64,000 bases of DNA from Allocoleopsis franciscana PCC 7113 (GCF_000317515.1 NC_019738.1:5544001-5608000); one strand, 5' to 3'. Counted from the stretch's first letter, positions 34,825-44,319 are shown. Numbers and translations: made by a program. Notes: a model not told the origin generated them from the sequence alone.

Positions 34825-35072
34825 TGGTTAATGCGACTGGTGCAAGAACTCAAGCTATCTATACCGTTGTATCAAGAGTACTAACGCTCAAACTACCGGG
34901 AATATACGCAATAGACGGTAGCGCGTCCTACTGAGCGATCGCACCGCTTACTTCACATTTTATGCATTTTGTCAATACCAAAGAAGAGAGCAGCCCTTAA
35001 CCCCCTGATATCCCCAACTTATTTAACTGACAGTTGTAGGATTAAAGAAATTTTAGTGCTTTGATCAGTCCC
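34825..35072. other. Spacer before the PlsY-dikinase gene
   Basis: About 250 bases with no coding frame. It includes a GCGATCGC octamer at about 34936-34943 and should hold the promoter for the fusion gene. No clear ribosome-binding site precedes ATG 35073. Confidence 0.4.
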
Positions 35073-38003
35073 ATGACGCTAATGCAGGTTTGGGGTGCTT
35101 TACTCATTTTTCTAGTCTGCCCTCTGCTGGGTGGCCTTCCCCTGATTGCCTGGATTACTTATCTATTGACGGGGCGTCAACTCGCACAGGTCGGTACAGG
35201 TAATGTGTCCGTTTCCGCCGCTTTTTACCACGGGGGACGCTGGGTGGGTATCCTGGCGGTGCTATCCGAGGCGGCAAAGGGCATTGCTGCTGTTTTACTG
35301 GCGCGTTATTTCTTTTGGAATCAGCCGACGCAAGCGACGTGGGAGCTGATTGCTCTGATTATGCTGGTCATTGGTCGTTACTGGATGGGTAAAGGCGCAG
35401 GGACGACGAATGTCGTTTGGGGCGTTGTCGCTCATGACTGGAGAGTGGCGCTACTTGTATTTGTGATTGGGGGCATTAGCTTTACCATTTTTCGCGATCG
35501 CACCACTGGACGTATCGGCGTCTTAATCTTATTTCCCTTTCTTGTGGCTTTGTTAGCTCCTCAAGACATGGCGCAAGTCGTTGCGGCGGCGGCGTTAGGT
35601 GGATTAGTCGCTTGGATTTATCAAAAAATTCCCGATGATTTAGACTTACCCCCAGGGGAAAGCAAGGCAGAATCTGAACCTATGTTTCGTTTTTTTCGAG
35701 GCGATCGCGCCATCATTTCTCTGAGCAAGGAACTAGAAGCTCAAAAGGTGGGACAAAAAGCCGCAACCCTATCCCAGCTCAAACGCTGGGGTTACTCCGT
35801 GCCTCCGGGTTGGGTAATTGCTCCGGGTGATGACCCAGAACCTCTGATTAAATACCTTACCGTTTCCGAAGCCGAACCCTTAGTCGTGCGTTCTTCAGCC
35901 ATTGGCGAAGACTCAGAACTTGCCTCTGCTGCCGGACAATATCAAAGCATCTTGAATGTTACCAGTAGACCCGCCTTGCAAGAGGCGATTACTCAAGTCT
36001 TGGCATCCTACCATAACCCAACCGCTATCCAGTATCGCCAGGATTTCGCTCAAGCGAATCGCTCCGCCTCACGGGAACTGCCAGACCAATCCATGGCTGT
36101 ACTCATTCAACAACAAATCCAGGGGGCTTTTTCCGGTGTTGCCTTTAGTCGTGACCCTATCTCCCAACAAGGTGATGCCGTCATCATTGAAGGGTTGCCA
36201 GGAAATGCCACACGCATCGTGTCGGGTCGAGTTACTCCAGAACTTTACCGAGTCTATCTCTCACCAGACGCATCCCCGGAAGTCGAATCCAAACCTTCAG
36301 CTCAAATTGAAGGCAGTGGCGACCTACCCCTGAGCTTAATTGAGCAAGTGGCGACTGTAGCACGAGAATTGGAAGCTCGTTATCACGGTATCCCCCAAGA
36401 TATTGAGTGGAGTTATGACGGTCAGGAATTGTGGATACTGCAATCACGACCCATTACTACGCTGCAACCAATCTGGACTCGCAAGATTGCGGCTGAAGTG
36501 ATTCCGGGATTGATTCGACCCCTGACTTGGTCAATTAATCGACCCCTGACTTGCGGTGTTTGGGGAGAGATTTTTACCGTGGTTTTAGGCGATCGGGCAC
36601 AGGGATTAGATTTCACCGAAACAGCAACGCTGCATTACTCCCGCGCCTACTTCAATGCCACCTTATTAGGACAAATTTTTCGGCGTATGGGGTTGCCGCC
36701 GGAAAGTCTGGAATTTCTCACCAGGGGGGCGAAATTCTCTAAGCCACCGTTACGTTCCACTCTGGGGAACCTGCCAGGATTACTGCGCTTGCTGGGTCGG
36801 GAATGGCGTTTAGATAAGGATTTTGACTCCGATGATCAACAGCTTTTTACTCCTACCCTGGAGCAATTACAACTTCAGCCAGCGTCTGAGTTATCCCCAT
36901 CGGAACTGTTAGAGCGAGTAGACCTGATTTTGGAGAGGTTGAAACGGGCGACTTATTACAGCATTCTCGCACCCCTAAGTGCATCCTTCAGACAAGCGGT
37001 GATACGGGTTAAGGATGAAGAATTGGATAATAGCCAGACGCCAGAGGTGGCAAGTTTGCGGGCGCTGGCTCGATTAGCAGAAGATGCGCGTCCCTTGTTG
37101 CGGCGATCGCTGAATGTAGAGGATAGCGCGGCTTCCCTGTTTGCAGCCTTAGCGGAAATCCCCGATGGTCGTAGCATTTTAGAACAGTTTGACCAGTTTC
37201 TGGAAGAATATGGCTACCTCAGCGAGGTGGGCACTGATATTGCTGTTCCCACATGGAAAGAAGACCCCCGATCAGTGCGGCAGATGTTCGCGCGGTTTCT
37301 CTCGAACCCCCTACCGCCCTCTCAACCCATTAAGTCCCAACGTTGGCAAGCTCAGTTCGTTCAAGCCCGTTTAAATGTTAAAGGTCGAGTCACACAAATC
37401 TACTCTCAACTGTTGGCGGATCTGCGCTGGTGTTTTGTGGCGCTAGAGTCTATCTGGCTGCGATCGGGTTGGCTGGATAGTCCTGGAGATATTTTTTTCT
37501 TGGAACTTGTGGAAATTCGCCGTTGGGCTGACAGTGATGACCTCGCACACAGAGAGCCTATTCGTGAAGTTGTGCAGGTGAGGCGATCGCAACTCGAACA
37601 GCATCGTCAACTCACCACCGTCCCCTTATTGTTCTACGGCAATTCACCTCCTGCTCCTCTGGCGACAGATTCCGCCCCTTCTCAACAGCGACTACAAGGC
37701 ATTGGTGCCAGTTCAGGACAAGTTGAGGGTTGGGTGAGAGTGCTGAGCAACTTACAAGCGGCTTCAGAGATTGACCGACAAACCATTCTGGTTGTACCTT
37801 ATACAGATTCTGGCTGGGCACCCCTGTTGGCACGGGCTGGAGGTCTGATTGCTGAAGTGGGTGGGCGGCTTTCTCATGGTGCCATTGTGGCGCGAGAGTA
37901 TGGTATCCCAGCCGTGATGGATATTCACAACGCCACTCAACTCTTACGAGATGGTCAACGGGTGCGAATTGATGGTCAGCAGGGAATTGTCGAAATCCTA
38001 TGA
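35073..38003 (+). CDS. Fusion of PlsY-like membrane domain with PPDK/PEP-synthase-type ATP-grasp and phosphohistidine domains
   Basis: A 976-residue protein. Residues about 5-185 form a multi-helix membrane domain like PlsY glycerol-3-phosphate acyltransferase (GTGNVSVSAAFYHGGR at 41-56; GKGAGTTNVVWG at 107-118, both degenerate). Residues about 215-465 are an ATP-grasp domain with an intact VVRSSAIGEDSELASAAGQYQS (271-292) and DIEWSYDGQELWILQSRP. A 420-residue helical middle part has no name I recognise. The C-terminus is a swivelling phosphohistidine domain with H935 in GGRLSHGAIVAREYG. There is no PEP/pyruvate barrel, so the layout is nearer to rifampin phosphotransferase than to PEP synthase. 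Start ATG 35073; TTG 35061 is an alternative. Reaction and substrate are unknown. Confidence 0.8.
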   Translation: MTLMQVWGALLIFLVCPLLGGLPLIAWITYLLTGRQLAQVGTGNVSVSAAFYHGGRWVGILAVLSEAAKGIAAVLLARYFFWNQPTQATWELIALIMLVIGRYWMGKGAGTTNVVWGVVAHDWRVALLVFVIGGISFTIFRDRTTGRIGVLILFPFLVALLAPQDMAQVVAAAALGGLVAWIYQKIPDDLDLPPGESKAESEPMFRFFRGDRAIISLSKELEAQKVGQKAATLSQLKRWGYSVPPGWVIAPGDDPEPLIKYLTVSEAEPLVVRSSAIGEDSELASAAGQYQSILNVTSRPALQEAITQVLASYHNPTAIQYRQDFAQANRSASRELPDQSMAVLIQQQIQGAFSGVAFSRDPISQQGDAVIIEGLPGNATRIVSGRVTPELYRVYLSPDASPEVESKPSAQIEGSGDLPLSLIEQVATVARELEARYHGIPQDIEWSYDGQELWILQSRPITTLQPIWTRKIAAEVIPGLIRPLTWSINRPLTCGVWGEIFTVVLGDRAQGLDFTETATLHYSRAYFNATLLGQIFRRMGLPPESLEFLTRGAKFSKPPLRSTLGNLPGLLRLLGREWRLDKDFDSDDQQLFTPTLEQLQLQPASELSPSELLERVDLILERLKRATYYSILAPLSASFRQAVIRVKDEELDNSQTPEVASLRALARLAEDARPLLRRSLNVEDSAASLFAALAEIPDGRSILEQFDQFLEEYGYLSEVGTDIAVPTWKEDPRSVRQMFARFLSNPLPPSQPIKSQRWQAQFVQARLNVKGRVTQIYSQLLADLRWCFVALESIWLRSGWLDSPGDIFFLELVEIRRWADSDDLAHREPIREVVQVRRSQLEQHRQLTTVPLLFYGNSPPAPLATDSAPSQQRLQGIGASSGQVEGWVRVLSNLQAASEIDRQTILVVPYTDSGWAPLLARAGGLIAEVGGRLSHGAIVAREYGIPAVMDIHNATQLLRDGQRVRIDGQQGIVEIL

Positions 38004-38198
38004 AGATAATTTACAATTTAGGTTAATTGTCTAAAACCTTGGTCATCAGGTGGTTTTAGGTATTGCCGAAGAAGAGGCTGATAAACTTAGCTGGACTAAT
38101 TTTGTAATTAGACCGCCAAAGTCATTGCGCTTCTAGTCGGCAGATCAGCGCTAAGTTAACGCTACAGTAAACGAATCAAGCTGACAGGCCTGCCGTCG

Positions 38199-39584
38199 AT
38201 GGCAAATGAGGAACATCTCTCTGTGCTCCGGCAAGGGGTTGAAGCTTGGAATGCATGGAAAGCCAACAACCCCAACATCAGACCCAATCTCAGTTTTGCC
38301 AATGGCAAAAGGATTACCATTCGGGGTGCAAAACTCAGTGGTGTAGACCTCAGTCGAACCAACCTGAGCAGGGCAGACCTCAGCAAGGCGGATCTCATCG
38401 GGGCAAAACTCAATGAGGCAAATCTGAGTGAGGCTTATTTGAGTGAGGCCGATTTAATCGGTGCTGACCTCACAAGTGCTGACCTCAGTAGTGCTGACTT
38501 AATTGGGGCAAACTTGATTGGGGCAAACCTGAATCAAGCCTATCTGAGTGGCGCTGATCTGACTAAAGCCAACCTCAGTGGGGCTGATTTGGTTGGAGCT
38601 AAACTAATTGGAGCCAAACTCAGCGGCGCAAACCTCAGTGGAGCTAAACTGATTGGGGCAAATCTCAGCGGCGCTTACCTCCGGGGCGCTAACCTCAAAG
38701 GAGCCAATTTGATTGATGCCAATTTGATTGGAGCCAACCTCAGTCGGTCAAACCTACATAGAACGAAAGCGCTGCATTCCAACCTCTACAAAGCAATACT
38801 CACAGGAGCTTGTTTACAAGATTGGCATACGAATAGTGCCACAAATTTAGAAGATGTAATTTGTGATTATATCTACCTAGAAGCCGAACAAAAGGAGCGT
38901 CGTCCCATTCAGGGAAATTTTGCACCAGGGGAATTTACTAATTTGTTTCAAAAGACTTTAGAAACTGTAGAGTTAATTTTTTCTAATGGAATTGATTGGC
39001 AAGCGTTCCTTATTTCCTTTCAAAAAGTTCAAGTTAAAACTGGAATTCTAGAGTTATCACTTCAGACTATTGAAAACAAGAACGACGGGACTTTAGTTAT
39101 TCGACTTAGTGTCCCCAATGATATCAACAAAACAGAAATCGAACAGTCTCTTCAGCGAGAGTACGAACATCAACTGAAAGCCATAGACAAGATATATCGA
39201 TATCAGCTCCAAGCGACCTATGAAGAGATAGCTACATATCGTCGTCAGAGTATCGATTTAATTGAGATTGTGAAGGTAATGGCTAGCCAAACGATTAATG
39301 TTGAAACCAAACATCTAATGGATCAGCGCTCTGTATCCGATGCAGCGGCAAAGATTCAAAAATTACTCCAACAACTAGAGCAAACTTATCCCACGGGTAC
39401 GCCACTGGAAAAACAAATTGTGGTGATAGAAGTCATTAAGCACATTGAAAGTAATCCAATCCTAAAGGTGCGAGTTGTGGAGGCATTAAACGGCGTTAGT
39501 ATTGAAGCGCTCAAAAAGCTAATCGATCATCCTTTAGTTAATGTGTTATTAGCAGCTTTAGAAGAGTATCAGGAGATCGATTAA
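38199..39584 (+). CDS. Pentapeptide-repeat protein with helical C-terminal domain
   Basis: A 461-residue protein. Residues about 45-200 contain roughly 30 A(D/N)LSG-type pentapeptide repeats (for example ADLSGANLIGANLNQAYL), which fold as a right-handed quadrilateral beta-helix. The second half (about 215-461) is soluble, with a small alpha/beta part (LELSLQTIENKNDGTLVIRLSVP) and long helices/coiled coil (EIEQSLQREYEHQLKAIDKIYRYQLQATYEEIATYRRQ) and a C-terminal HPLVNVLLAALEEY. This combination recurs in cyanobacteria; function is unknown. It is 195 bp from the fusion gene and on the same strand. Confidence 0.85.
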   Translation: MANEEHLSVLRQGVEAWNAWKANNPNIRPNLSFANGKRITIRGAKLSGVDLSRTNLSRADLSKADLIGAKLNEANLSEAYLSEADLIGADLTSADLSSADLIGANLIGANLNQAYLSGADLTKANLSGADLVGAKLIGAKLSGANLSGAKLIGANLSGAYLRGANLKGANLIDANLIGANLSRSNLHRTKALHSNLYKAILTGACLQDWHTNSATNLEDVICDYIYLEAEQKERRPIQGNFAPGEFTNLFQKTLETVELIFSNGIDWQAFLISFQKVQVKTGILELSLQTIENKNDGTLVIRLSVPNDINKTEIEQSLQREYEHQLKAIDKIYRYQLQATYEEIATYRRQSIDLIEIVKVMASQTINVETKHLMDQRSVSDAAAKIQKLLQQLEQTYPTGTPLEKQIVVIEVIKHIESNPILKVRVVEALNGVSIEALKKLIDHPLVNVLLAALEEYQEID

Positions 39585-39617
39585 GCTCTTGTTAAACTAA
39601 CGCGCATTTATAGTAGA

Positions 39618-39642
39618 AGGCAGGAGACAGGAGGCAGGAGGC
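39618..39642. repeat. Short tandem heptamer repeat (AGGCAGG type)
   Basis: Three adjacent copies of AGGCAGG/AGACAGG lie just after the pentapeptide gene. The same heptamer occurs five times at 60331-60365, so it belongs to a dispersed short tandem repeat class seen in filamentous cyanobacteria. Confidence 0.7.
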
Positions 39643-39755
39643 TTTTATGTTTATTACTGGGAAGTGGTTGCTCTCGTCCGTTAAAGAAAGTCCTAACCTT
39701 TATGGCGACACCTATAAATTGCATCTTCTGACAACAGGATAAAAGCCTTCAAGTT

Positions 39756-39779
39756 AGCTCCCCAGCTCCCCAGCTCCCC
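39756..39779. repeat. Tandem octamer AGCTCCCC x3
   Basis: Three exact copies of AGCTCCCC in a row, directly before the hairpin at 39783-39801. A similar octamer (GCTGGGGT) is repeated at 55014-55036. Confidence 0.75.
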
Positions 39780-39782
39780 AGC

Positions 39783-39801
39783 CCCCCTTGCCTGAAGGGG
39801 G
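39783..39801. terminator. Hairpin between convergent genes
   Basis: CCCCCTT and AAGGGGG form a 7-bp stem with a 5-base loop, followed on the plus strand by ACTTTATAATT. It lies between the pentapeptide gene and the convergent SLH-glycosidase gene. Confidence 0.6.
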
Positions 39802-39816
39802 ACTTTATAATTGTGC

Positions 39817-41715
39817 TTAACTCGCTAATTCCTCTTCCTCTACTAAGGAAATCTCTGGTGATTTCGCTGGCATGGGGAAAATTAAACGAAATACCTGCTG
39901 ACGCTGGTTGGACGATTCTGAGGCATTATTCCACAACGTTTCGTAGAAGAAGAACGACACCCCAGCAAATCCCCGCTGTCTAACTGCCTCAACTTGCTGC
40001 TGGATTTGTGACAGAGAAACGGGTTTATTTTTTAACCCGCTCAAAATACCGATTCCGGTCGGAATATGGCTTTTGGCTGCCTTAAGTTCCGGTTGCTCTA
40101 ATTCTTTGATGAAAGTGTTGAAGTTGTCCCGATAAATCTGCACAATCAATTCTTCCACAAAACCTCGTCGCTCCCAAGTCGCCCAATCGGCTAAAAAGAA
40201 TTGATAAGAATCTTTCTGGGGATTAGGAGAAACAGAAATAATCACATCATTTTTGCGGTCTTTAATAGCTCGGAATAACTTTCCTAGGAAATCCGTAATT
40301 TTGTTAGCTCGCCAGCGTACCCACTCCGCATCTTGAGGGTCAGTGGGAGGCGCTTTGCCTTGATGTTCTTGTTTGTACAATTGCACGGTGTAAGCATCGT
40401 ACCCAAACTCAGAAGGCAAGCCGAAGTGGTCATCTAATTGGATGCCATCAACATCATAGTTACTCACCACCTCAACCACTAAATCCTGGATGAACTGCTG
40501 TACTTCTGGTTTGAAGGGGTTGAGCAGGACGCGATCATGAATCGGATTTTTAGGGTCATCTTTCTTAATCTTGCTACCATCCCGGCGATTGGTGAGCCAA
40601 TCCGGGTGGCGCTTAGCTAACTCAGAATCAGCCGGTGCCATCAAGCCAAACTCAAACCAGGGGATGACTCTCATCCCTGCTTGATGTCCCTGCGAAATCA
40701 TCTCCTTGAGCATGTCTCGCCCTTGGGTGCCTAAGTCTGGGTTAAGCTTGGCATCTAACGGGGTTACCAGTCTCACGGCTTTGCCTGTCGCCTTTTCGGC
40801 TACTTGGCTGGGGTAGAGGGTATATCCCCAATTCCAGACGGTAGGGTAGAGGGTATTGAAGTTCAGCTCTTGTAAGCGCCCGATTGCATCGGTTACACTC
40901 TGGCTGGAAAACAGGACATTGCTATCTATATTGGTGAGCCATACCCCTCGTAACTCAGTTTTTGCCTGATCAGACGAGGAACTTCCCACTTTGGCAATGT
41001 ACTGGGAAGGGACAAGCGCTGTTGTTTCAGTCGCTTGGCACAAGAAAGCCGCCACATCGCCTCGACTCGCGAGTTGATTGGGATTGAGGGTGCGTACATT
41101 GGGGTAATTAACCACCAATTGTTTTTCTGTGGCAGCAGCGATCGCACCTTTGGCATAGTCAGGAATTCCACTGGCGTCTGCGAAAGCGCCATTCAATGTC
41201 TCAACTGTCGGCTGAGTCGCTACATACTTTAATCCACTAGCTAAGGACACCAACGCCTGCACGCGGGGAATCTTTTGATTCGGTTGGAAGACACCCCCTG
41301 GATAGCCAGCGATAAATCCTGCTTGGTAAGCCTTACGAATCGCCTCACTCGCCCAGAAGTTGGTGGGAACATCGCCAAACTTCCCCCCGGTGCGGACAGC
41401 AGGAGCATCCGGAAAAGCGCTCCCCAGCATGGCGGCAAATTCCGCTCTGGTTACGGGCGCATTCGGCTTAAAGGTACCATCTGGGTAACCCCTAAGAATT
41501 TGCCGTTGTGTGAGCTGTTCAATACAAGGTTGTGCCCAATGTCCTTGGATATCGTTCAACTTTGTCTGAGAAAGCGCTGCCGTTGGCTTCAATACCGTTA
41601 TTGTTAAGCCCAAGATAAATAAGAATACCAACCAAGCCTGACGCCCAAAAGCGCGGCTAAAAGATACAAGCCCGTTTGCACAAGCTTCTAATATGTTTTT
41701 GAGAAACCGCTTCAT
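39817..41715 (-). CDS. SLH-domain protein with GHL10-type glycoside-hydrolase domain
   Basis: A 632-residue secreted protein. A signal or membrane segment lies near the start (AWLVFLFILGLTITVLKPTAALSQ). Three SLH domains follow (about 50-235): DIQGHWAQPCIEQLTQRQILRGYPDGTFKPNAPVTRAEF, then a second and third copy. These bind cell-wall polymer. The C-terminal half (about 255-560) is a (beta/alpha)8-type family-10-like domain: ELRGVWLTNIDSNVLF, TLYPTVWNWGYTLYPS, HQAGMRVIPWFEFGL and YDVDGIQLDDHFGLP with paired Asp. Substrate is unknown. ATG 41715 is chosen; a GTG at 41745 would add ten residues. Neither has a strong ribosome-binding site. Confidence 0.9.
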   Translation of the reverse strand: MKRFLKNILEACANGLVSFSRAFGRQAWLVFLFILGLTITVLKPTAALSQTKLNDIQGHWAQPCIEQLTQRQILRGYPDGTFKPNAPVTRAEFAAMLGSAFPDAPAVRTGGKFGDVPTNFWASEAIRKAYQAGFIAGYPGGVFQPNQKIPRVQALVSLASGLKYVATQPTVETLNGAFADASGIPDYAKGAIAAATEKQLVVNYPNVRTLNPNQLASRGDVAAFLCQATETTALVPSQYIAKVGSSSSDQAKTELRGVWLTNIDSNVLFSSQSVTDAIGRLQELNFNTLYPTVWNWGYTLYPSQVAEKATGKAVRLVTPLDAKLNPDLGTQGRDMLKEMISQGHQAGMRVIPWFEFGLMAPADSELAKRHPDWLTNRRDGSKIKKDDPKNPIHDRVLLNPFKPEVQQFIQDLVVEVVSNYDVDGIQLDDHFGLPSEFGYDAYTVQLYKQEHQGKAPPTDPQDAEWVRWRANKITDFLGKLFRAIKDRKNDVIISVSPNPQKDSYQFFLADWATWERRGFVEELIVQIYRDNFNTFIKELEQPELKAAKSHIPTGIGILSGLKNKPVSLSQIQQQVEAVRQRGFAGVSFFFYETLWNNASESSNQRQQVFRLIFPMPAKSPEISLVEEEELAS

Positions 41716-41954
41716 AGGTACCGCACTAGATATAAAACTATTCACGCCAGCATCTTGGACTAATCAGGATTGACTTGACTAGCGGGGTAAAGGTTGCAGA
41801 GCAAAGACTATAGCATTGCAAAAAACCGTACCGTGAGCAATTAGGGATTCCCGATTGAATGCAAGCGGCGATCGCGCTCTATTGGCAGCGGCTCCTTTGA
41901 AGCGATTGAACGGTTGAACGGCTGGATTCTGAACTTCTTGCATCTGAGTCACTC

Positions 41955-42090
41955 TTGACACTCTCCGCCCTAGAAGGGCGAAGATTCTTCGTTCAAAGAC
42001 TCAGCTTGCTCTGACAGGATTACTCCAACCAGAGTAGAGGCGAAATCTCCCGAAGCGTTCGGGTCTATGACCCAAGTTCCCGTGTGACCC
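41955..42090 (-). ncRNA. Candidate omega-RNA overlapping the tnpB 3' end
   Basis: TnpB-encoding elements generally produce a guide RNA from the 3' part of the gene through the right end. Here the tnpB stop lies inside the loop of the right-end hairpin (CGCCC 41966-41970, GGGCG 41976-41980), the layout expected for such RNAs. Limits are approximate and transcription is inferred. Confidence 0.35.
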
Positions 42091-43184
42091 ACGGTACTCA
42101 AGGCTAATTTCAAAATATTAATGGCGGCATTCCAATCCCTGTCTAGTACAAACCCACATTTGCAAGCGTGAGTTCTCATAGATAGGGATTTTTTAACTAG
42201 AGTGCCGCAGCTAGAGCATTCCTGGGATGTATAGGCTCCGATTACAGCAACTGTTATCTTGCCTAATTTCACTCCGAAATACTCTAACCACTTCCTGAAT
42301 TGATACCAACCTGCATCATTAATAGACTTAGCGAGACAGTGATTCTTTACTAAGTTCTTAATCCTCAAATCTTCGTAGGCGACCAAATCGTTAGATTGGA
42401 TTACGCAACGTGCCACTCTCTTGGCGTGTTCTTCACGTTGCCTACTTATTTTGAGGTGTACTCGCCCTAGTCTATTAATGGCTTTTCTTCGGTTAGTAGA
42501 GCCTTTTTTCTTCCGAGAAACGCGCCTTTGCCTAAACTTCAGTCGTTTCTCACCAGTCCGATAAAACTTGGGGTTAGGTTCGGTATGACCGTTGGAGTCT
42601 GTGTAAAACTCTTTAATTCCCACATCCAGACCAACATTTCTACCTGTCGGCTGAACATCTACCTTCTCAACTTCAGCTCTAATTAGAAACTGAACGTAGT
42701 AGCCATCAGCGCGACGCACTAACCTCACTCGTTTTATCTGGTCTAACTGATAGAAATGCAAGTCCCACGTCCCTTTGAGCTTTAGTCTACCAATGCCTTT
42801 CTTGTCGATAAAATTGATTGAGCGCCTATCAGGAGAAAGTTTCCATCCCGAAACTTTATACTCAACTGAACGACAGTTTTTCTTAAAGCGTGGGTAGCCC
42901 TTCTTTCCGGGAACAGACTTCCTGCAATTATCGTAGAACCGAGCAATTGCAGAATATGCCCATTCAACAGCGACTTGGCAGGCATGAGAGTTCAATGCGT
43001 TCACAAAGGGGAATTCAGCTCTCAGTGCAGTGTTGTGACGATACAACTCTTTTTGTCCTACACCTCGGTTATCCATCCAATATCGGACGCACTTGTTGCG
43101 GACGAATTGAGCTGTTCTAATCGCCTCATCTATTGCTGCATATTGAGTTGTTTTCCCTTTAGCTTTGAACTCTAGGACAATCAT
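41970..43184 (-). CDS. tnpB: RNA-guided nuclease TnpB (IS200/IS605 OrfB)
   Basis: A full-length 404-residue TnpB. The RuvC active site is complete: D187 (NVGLDVGIKEF), E271 (LVAYEDLRIKN) and D350 (LDRDWNAAINIL). The zinc ribbon has C323, C326, C341 and C343. The N-terminal region (EAIRTAQFVRNKCVRYW) and the basic linker (RRVSRKKKGSTNRRKA) are typical. TnpB cuts DNA next to a target-adjacent motif under guidance of the element's own right-end RNA and helps keep the transposon in place. The reading frame is intact and ATG 43184 gives the standard N-terminus. No tnpA neighbour. Confidence 0.92.
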   Translation of the reverse strand: MIVLEFKAKGKTTQYAAIDEAIRTAQFVRNKCVRYWMDNRGVGQKELYRHNTALRAEFPFVNALNSHACQVAVEWAYSAIARFYDNCRKSVPGKKGYPRFKKNCRSVEYKVSGWKLSPDRRSINFIDKKGIGRLKLKGTWDLHFYQLDQIKRVRLVRRADGYYVQFLIRAEVEKVDVQPTGRNVGLDVGIKEFYTDSNGHTEPNPKFYRTGEKRLKFRQRRVSRKKKGSTNRRKAINRLGRVHLKISRQREEHAKRVARCVIQSNDLVAYEDLRIKNLVKNHCLAKSINDAGWYQFRKWLEYFGVKLGKITVAVIGAYTSQECSSCGTLVKKSLSMRTHACKCGFVLDRDWNAAINILKLALSTVGHTGTWVIDPNASGDFASTLVGVILSEQAESLNEESSPF

Positions 43185-43930
43185 TTGACGTGGAACAACC
43201 CCTACGGCAACTACTGTATCATGAAAAAGTCCCCTTAGAAGCCGGAGCTTTAGTGAGGAGAGGCTTGAATCTCGTTATTTTTGGTCAGATTTTCCCGTGA
43301 GCCATGAGATACAGTAGGGACTTCGAGCAGCCAGATTATAAAGGTTCTGTGAAGGAACGGCTTGAACGAAATTTAGAAGGTAACATAAGTCCAGCTTATG
43401 AATTAGGAGGATTTATGTTAATATGTGAACATAAAATTTTTATAAATTGTTAACACTATCGATAACTTGTAAAGCGATATACCTTTATTGGGTACTTAAC
43501 ATTTCATGAGCCGTTACATTTATCAGTTTTTACAACACTTATATAGATAAAAATTAGATAAAGTTCCTGGTATAAATAAGTTTTTAGAGGTAATAAATTC
43601 TAATATGCTCAATAAGCTGTACTGATAACTTTAGGAGCCAAAAAGAAGAAGAGAAGTTTGAGTGACTTATCAAAACATTTGTTTCATTGCTGTCTCATCG
43701 GAGTGACTCGTTTTATAAGTCAAGTTCAGGATTATGGGTTCACCAATTAACTGATAGAGGTCGTCAATGCCTGGGTTTGTTTGGTACGACGTTGCCAAAA
43801 TCAATCATGTCTTTCACGGGATGCGATGAAATGGTAAAGCTTGCTTATTAAAAGTAGGACGGCTCGCCAATTTTTACATCTCTCTTTTGGTGGAAGCAAA
43901 AAAAAATGTTACCTGTCAAATTTTTGGTAG
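43185..43930. other. Non-coding, AT-rich accessory stretch right of tnpB
   Basis: No convincing gene is present. CTACTGTATC (43211-43220) and GATACAGTAG (43308-43317) form a perfect 10-bp inverted repeat that extends to CATG on both arms with a 2-base bulge, a possible transposon left-end or miniature-element structure. The rest is AT-rich, low-complexity sequence with many stops in all frames. Confidence 0.4.
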
Positions 43931-44227
43931 TCCTTTAGTCGTCCTTTAATTGATTTAAACTTTCATCTCACTCAAAGCGAACAGGCTGATCAAGAGGGTG
44001 TTTATCAAGAAAAGCTGAGGACAGCAAGGCAAAGTATTCAAGTTGCCAATCTAACTTGCGTTCTTGAGGGGTATGGACTCGTGCAGTCACTGAAAACTAA
44101 AAAATACCGATTAGACCGATTAGACCGATTAGACCGATTAGACCGATTAGATAGTGCTTTTGGAAAAAATCTGTTAAATTTTATTGCAATTTTGGGAATT
44201 TCTCAAGTCGCTGAGTGTTGTCATTAA
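43931..44227 (+). pseudogene. Uninterrupted reading frame without a start, carrying a 9-bp repeat
   Basis: From a stop at 43928-43930 one frame stays open for 98 codons to TAA 44225-44227 but has no ATG. It reads, in pieces, PLIDLNFHLTQSEQADQEG, VYQEKLRTARQSIQVANLT, then RLDRLDRLDRLD-type repeats, then SAFGKNLLNFIAILG. A neighbouring frame just upstream is also open and hydrophobic, as if a frameshift separated two parts of one gene. The family is not recognised. It is probably a decayed gene fragment. Confidence 0.35.
44107..44151 (+). repeat. Tandem repeat, five copies of CCGATTAGA
   Basis: Five exact 9-base copies in a row. In one frame they encode repeated Arg-Leu-Asp. Exact identity of copies suggests recent slippage expansion. 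Too short and without spacers, so not a CRISPR. Confidence 0.9.
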
Positions 44228-44319
44228 GTAGCAAACCCCCGCTAATCATGGGATATCAGGACATTAACAAAATTTCTCTAGGCAAAATCAATTGAGTCAG
44301 CGATTGAGTGTTGAACAAC

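Larger units (their letters stand above)
41951..43184 (-). mobile_element. IS200/IS605-group element carrying only tnpB
   Basis: The element is recognised from its tnpB gene and a typical right-end structure. On the minus strand the gene runs into CGAAGA-A-TCTTCG and CGCCC-TTCTA-GGGCG hairpins and then GGAGAGTGTCAAGAGTGA, as in IS605-type right ends. No tnpA is present, so it depends on a transposase elsewhere or is fixed. The right boundary near 41951-41955 is an estimate. The left end (beyond 43184) was not located with confidence. Confidence 0.7.

Noticed and set aside
44107..44151. Possible CRISPR array
   Set aside because: Units are 9 bases, directly adjacent with no spacers, so a simple tandem repeat.
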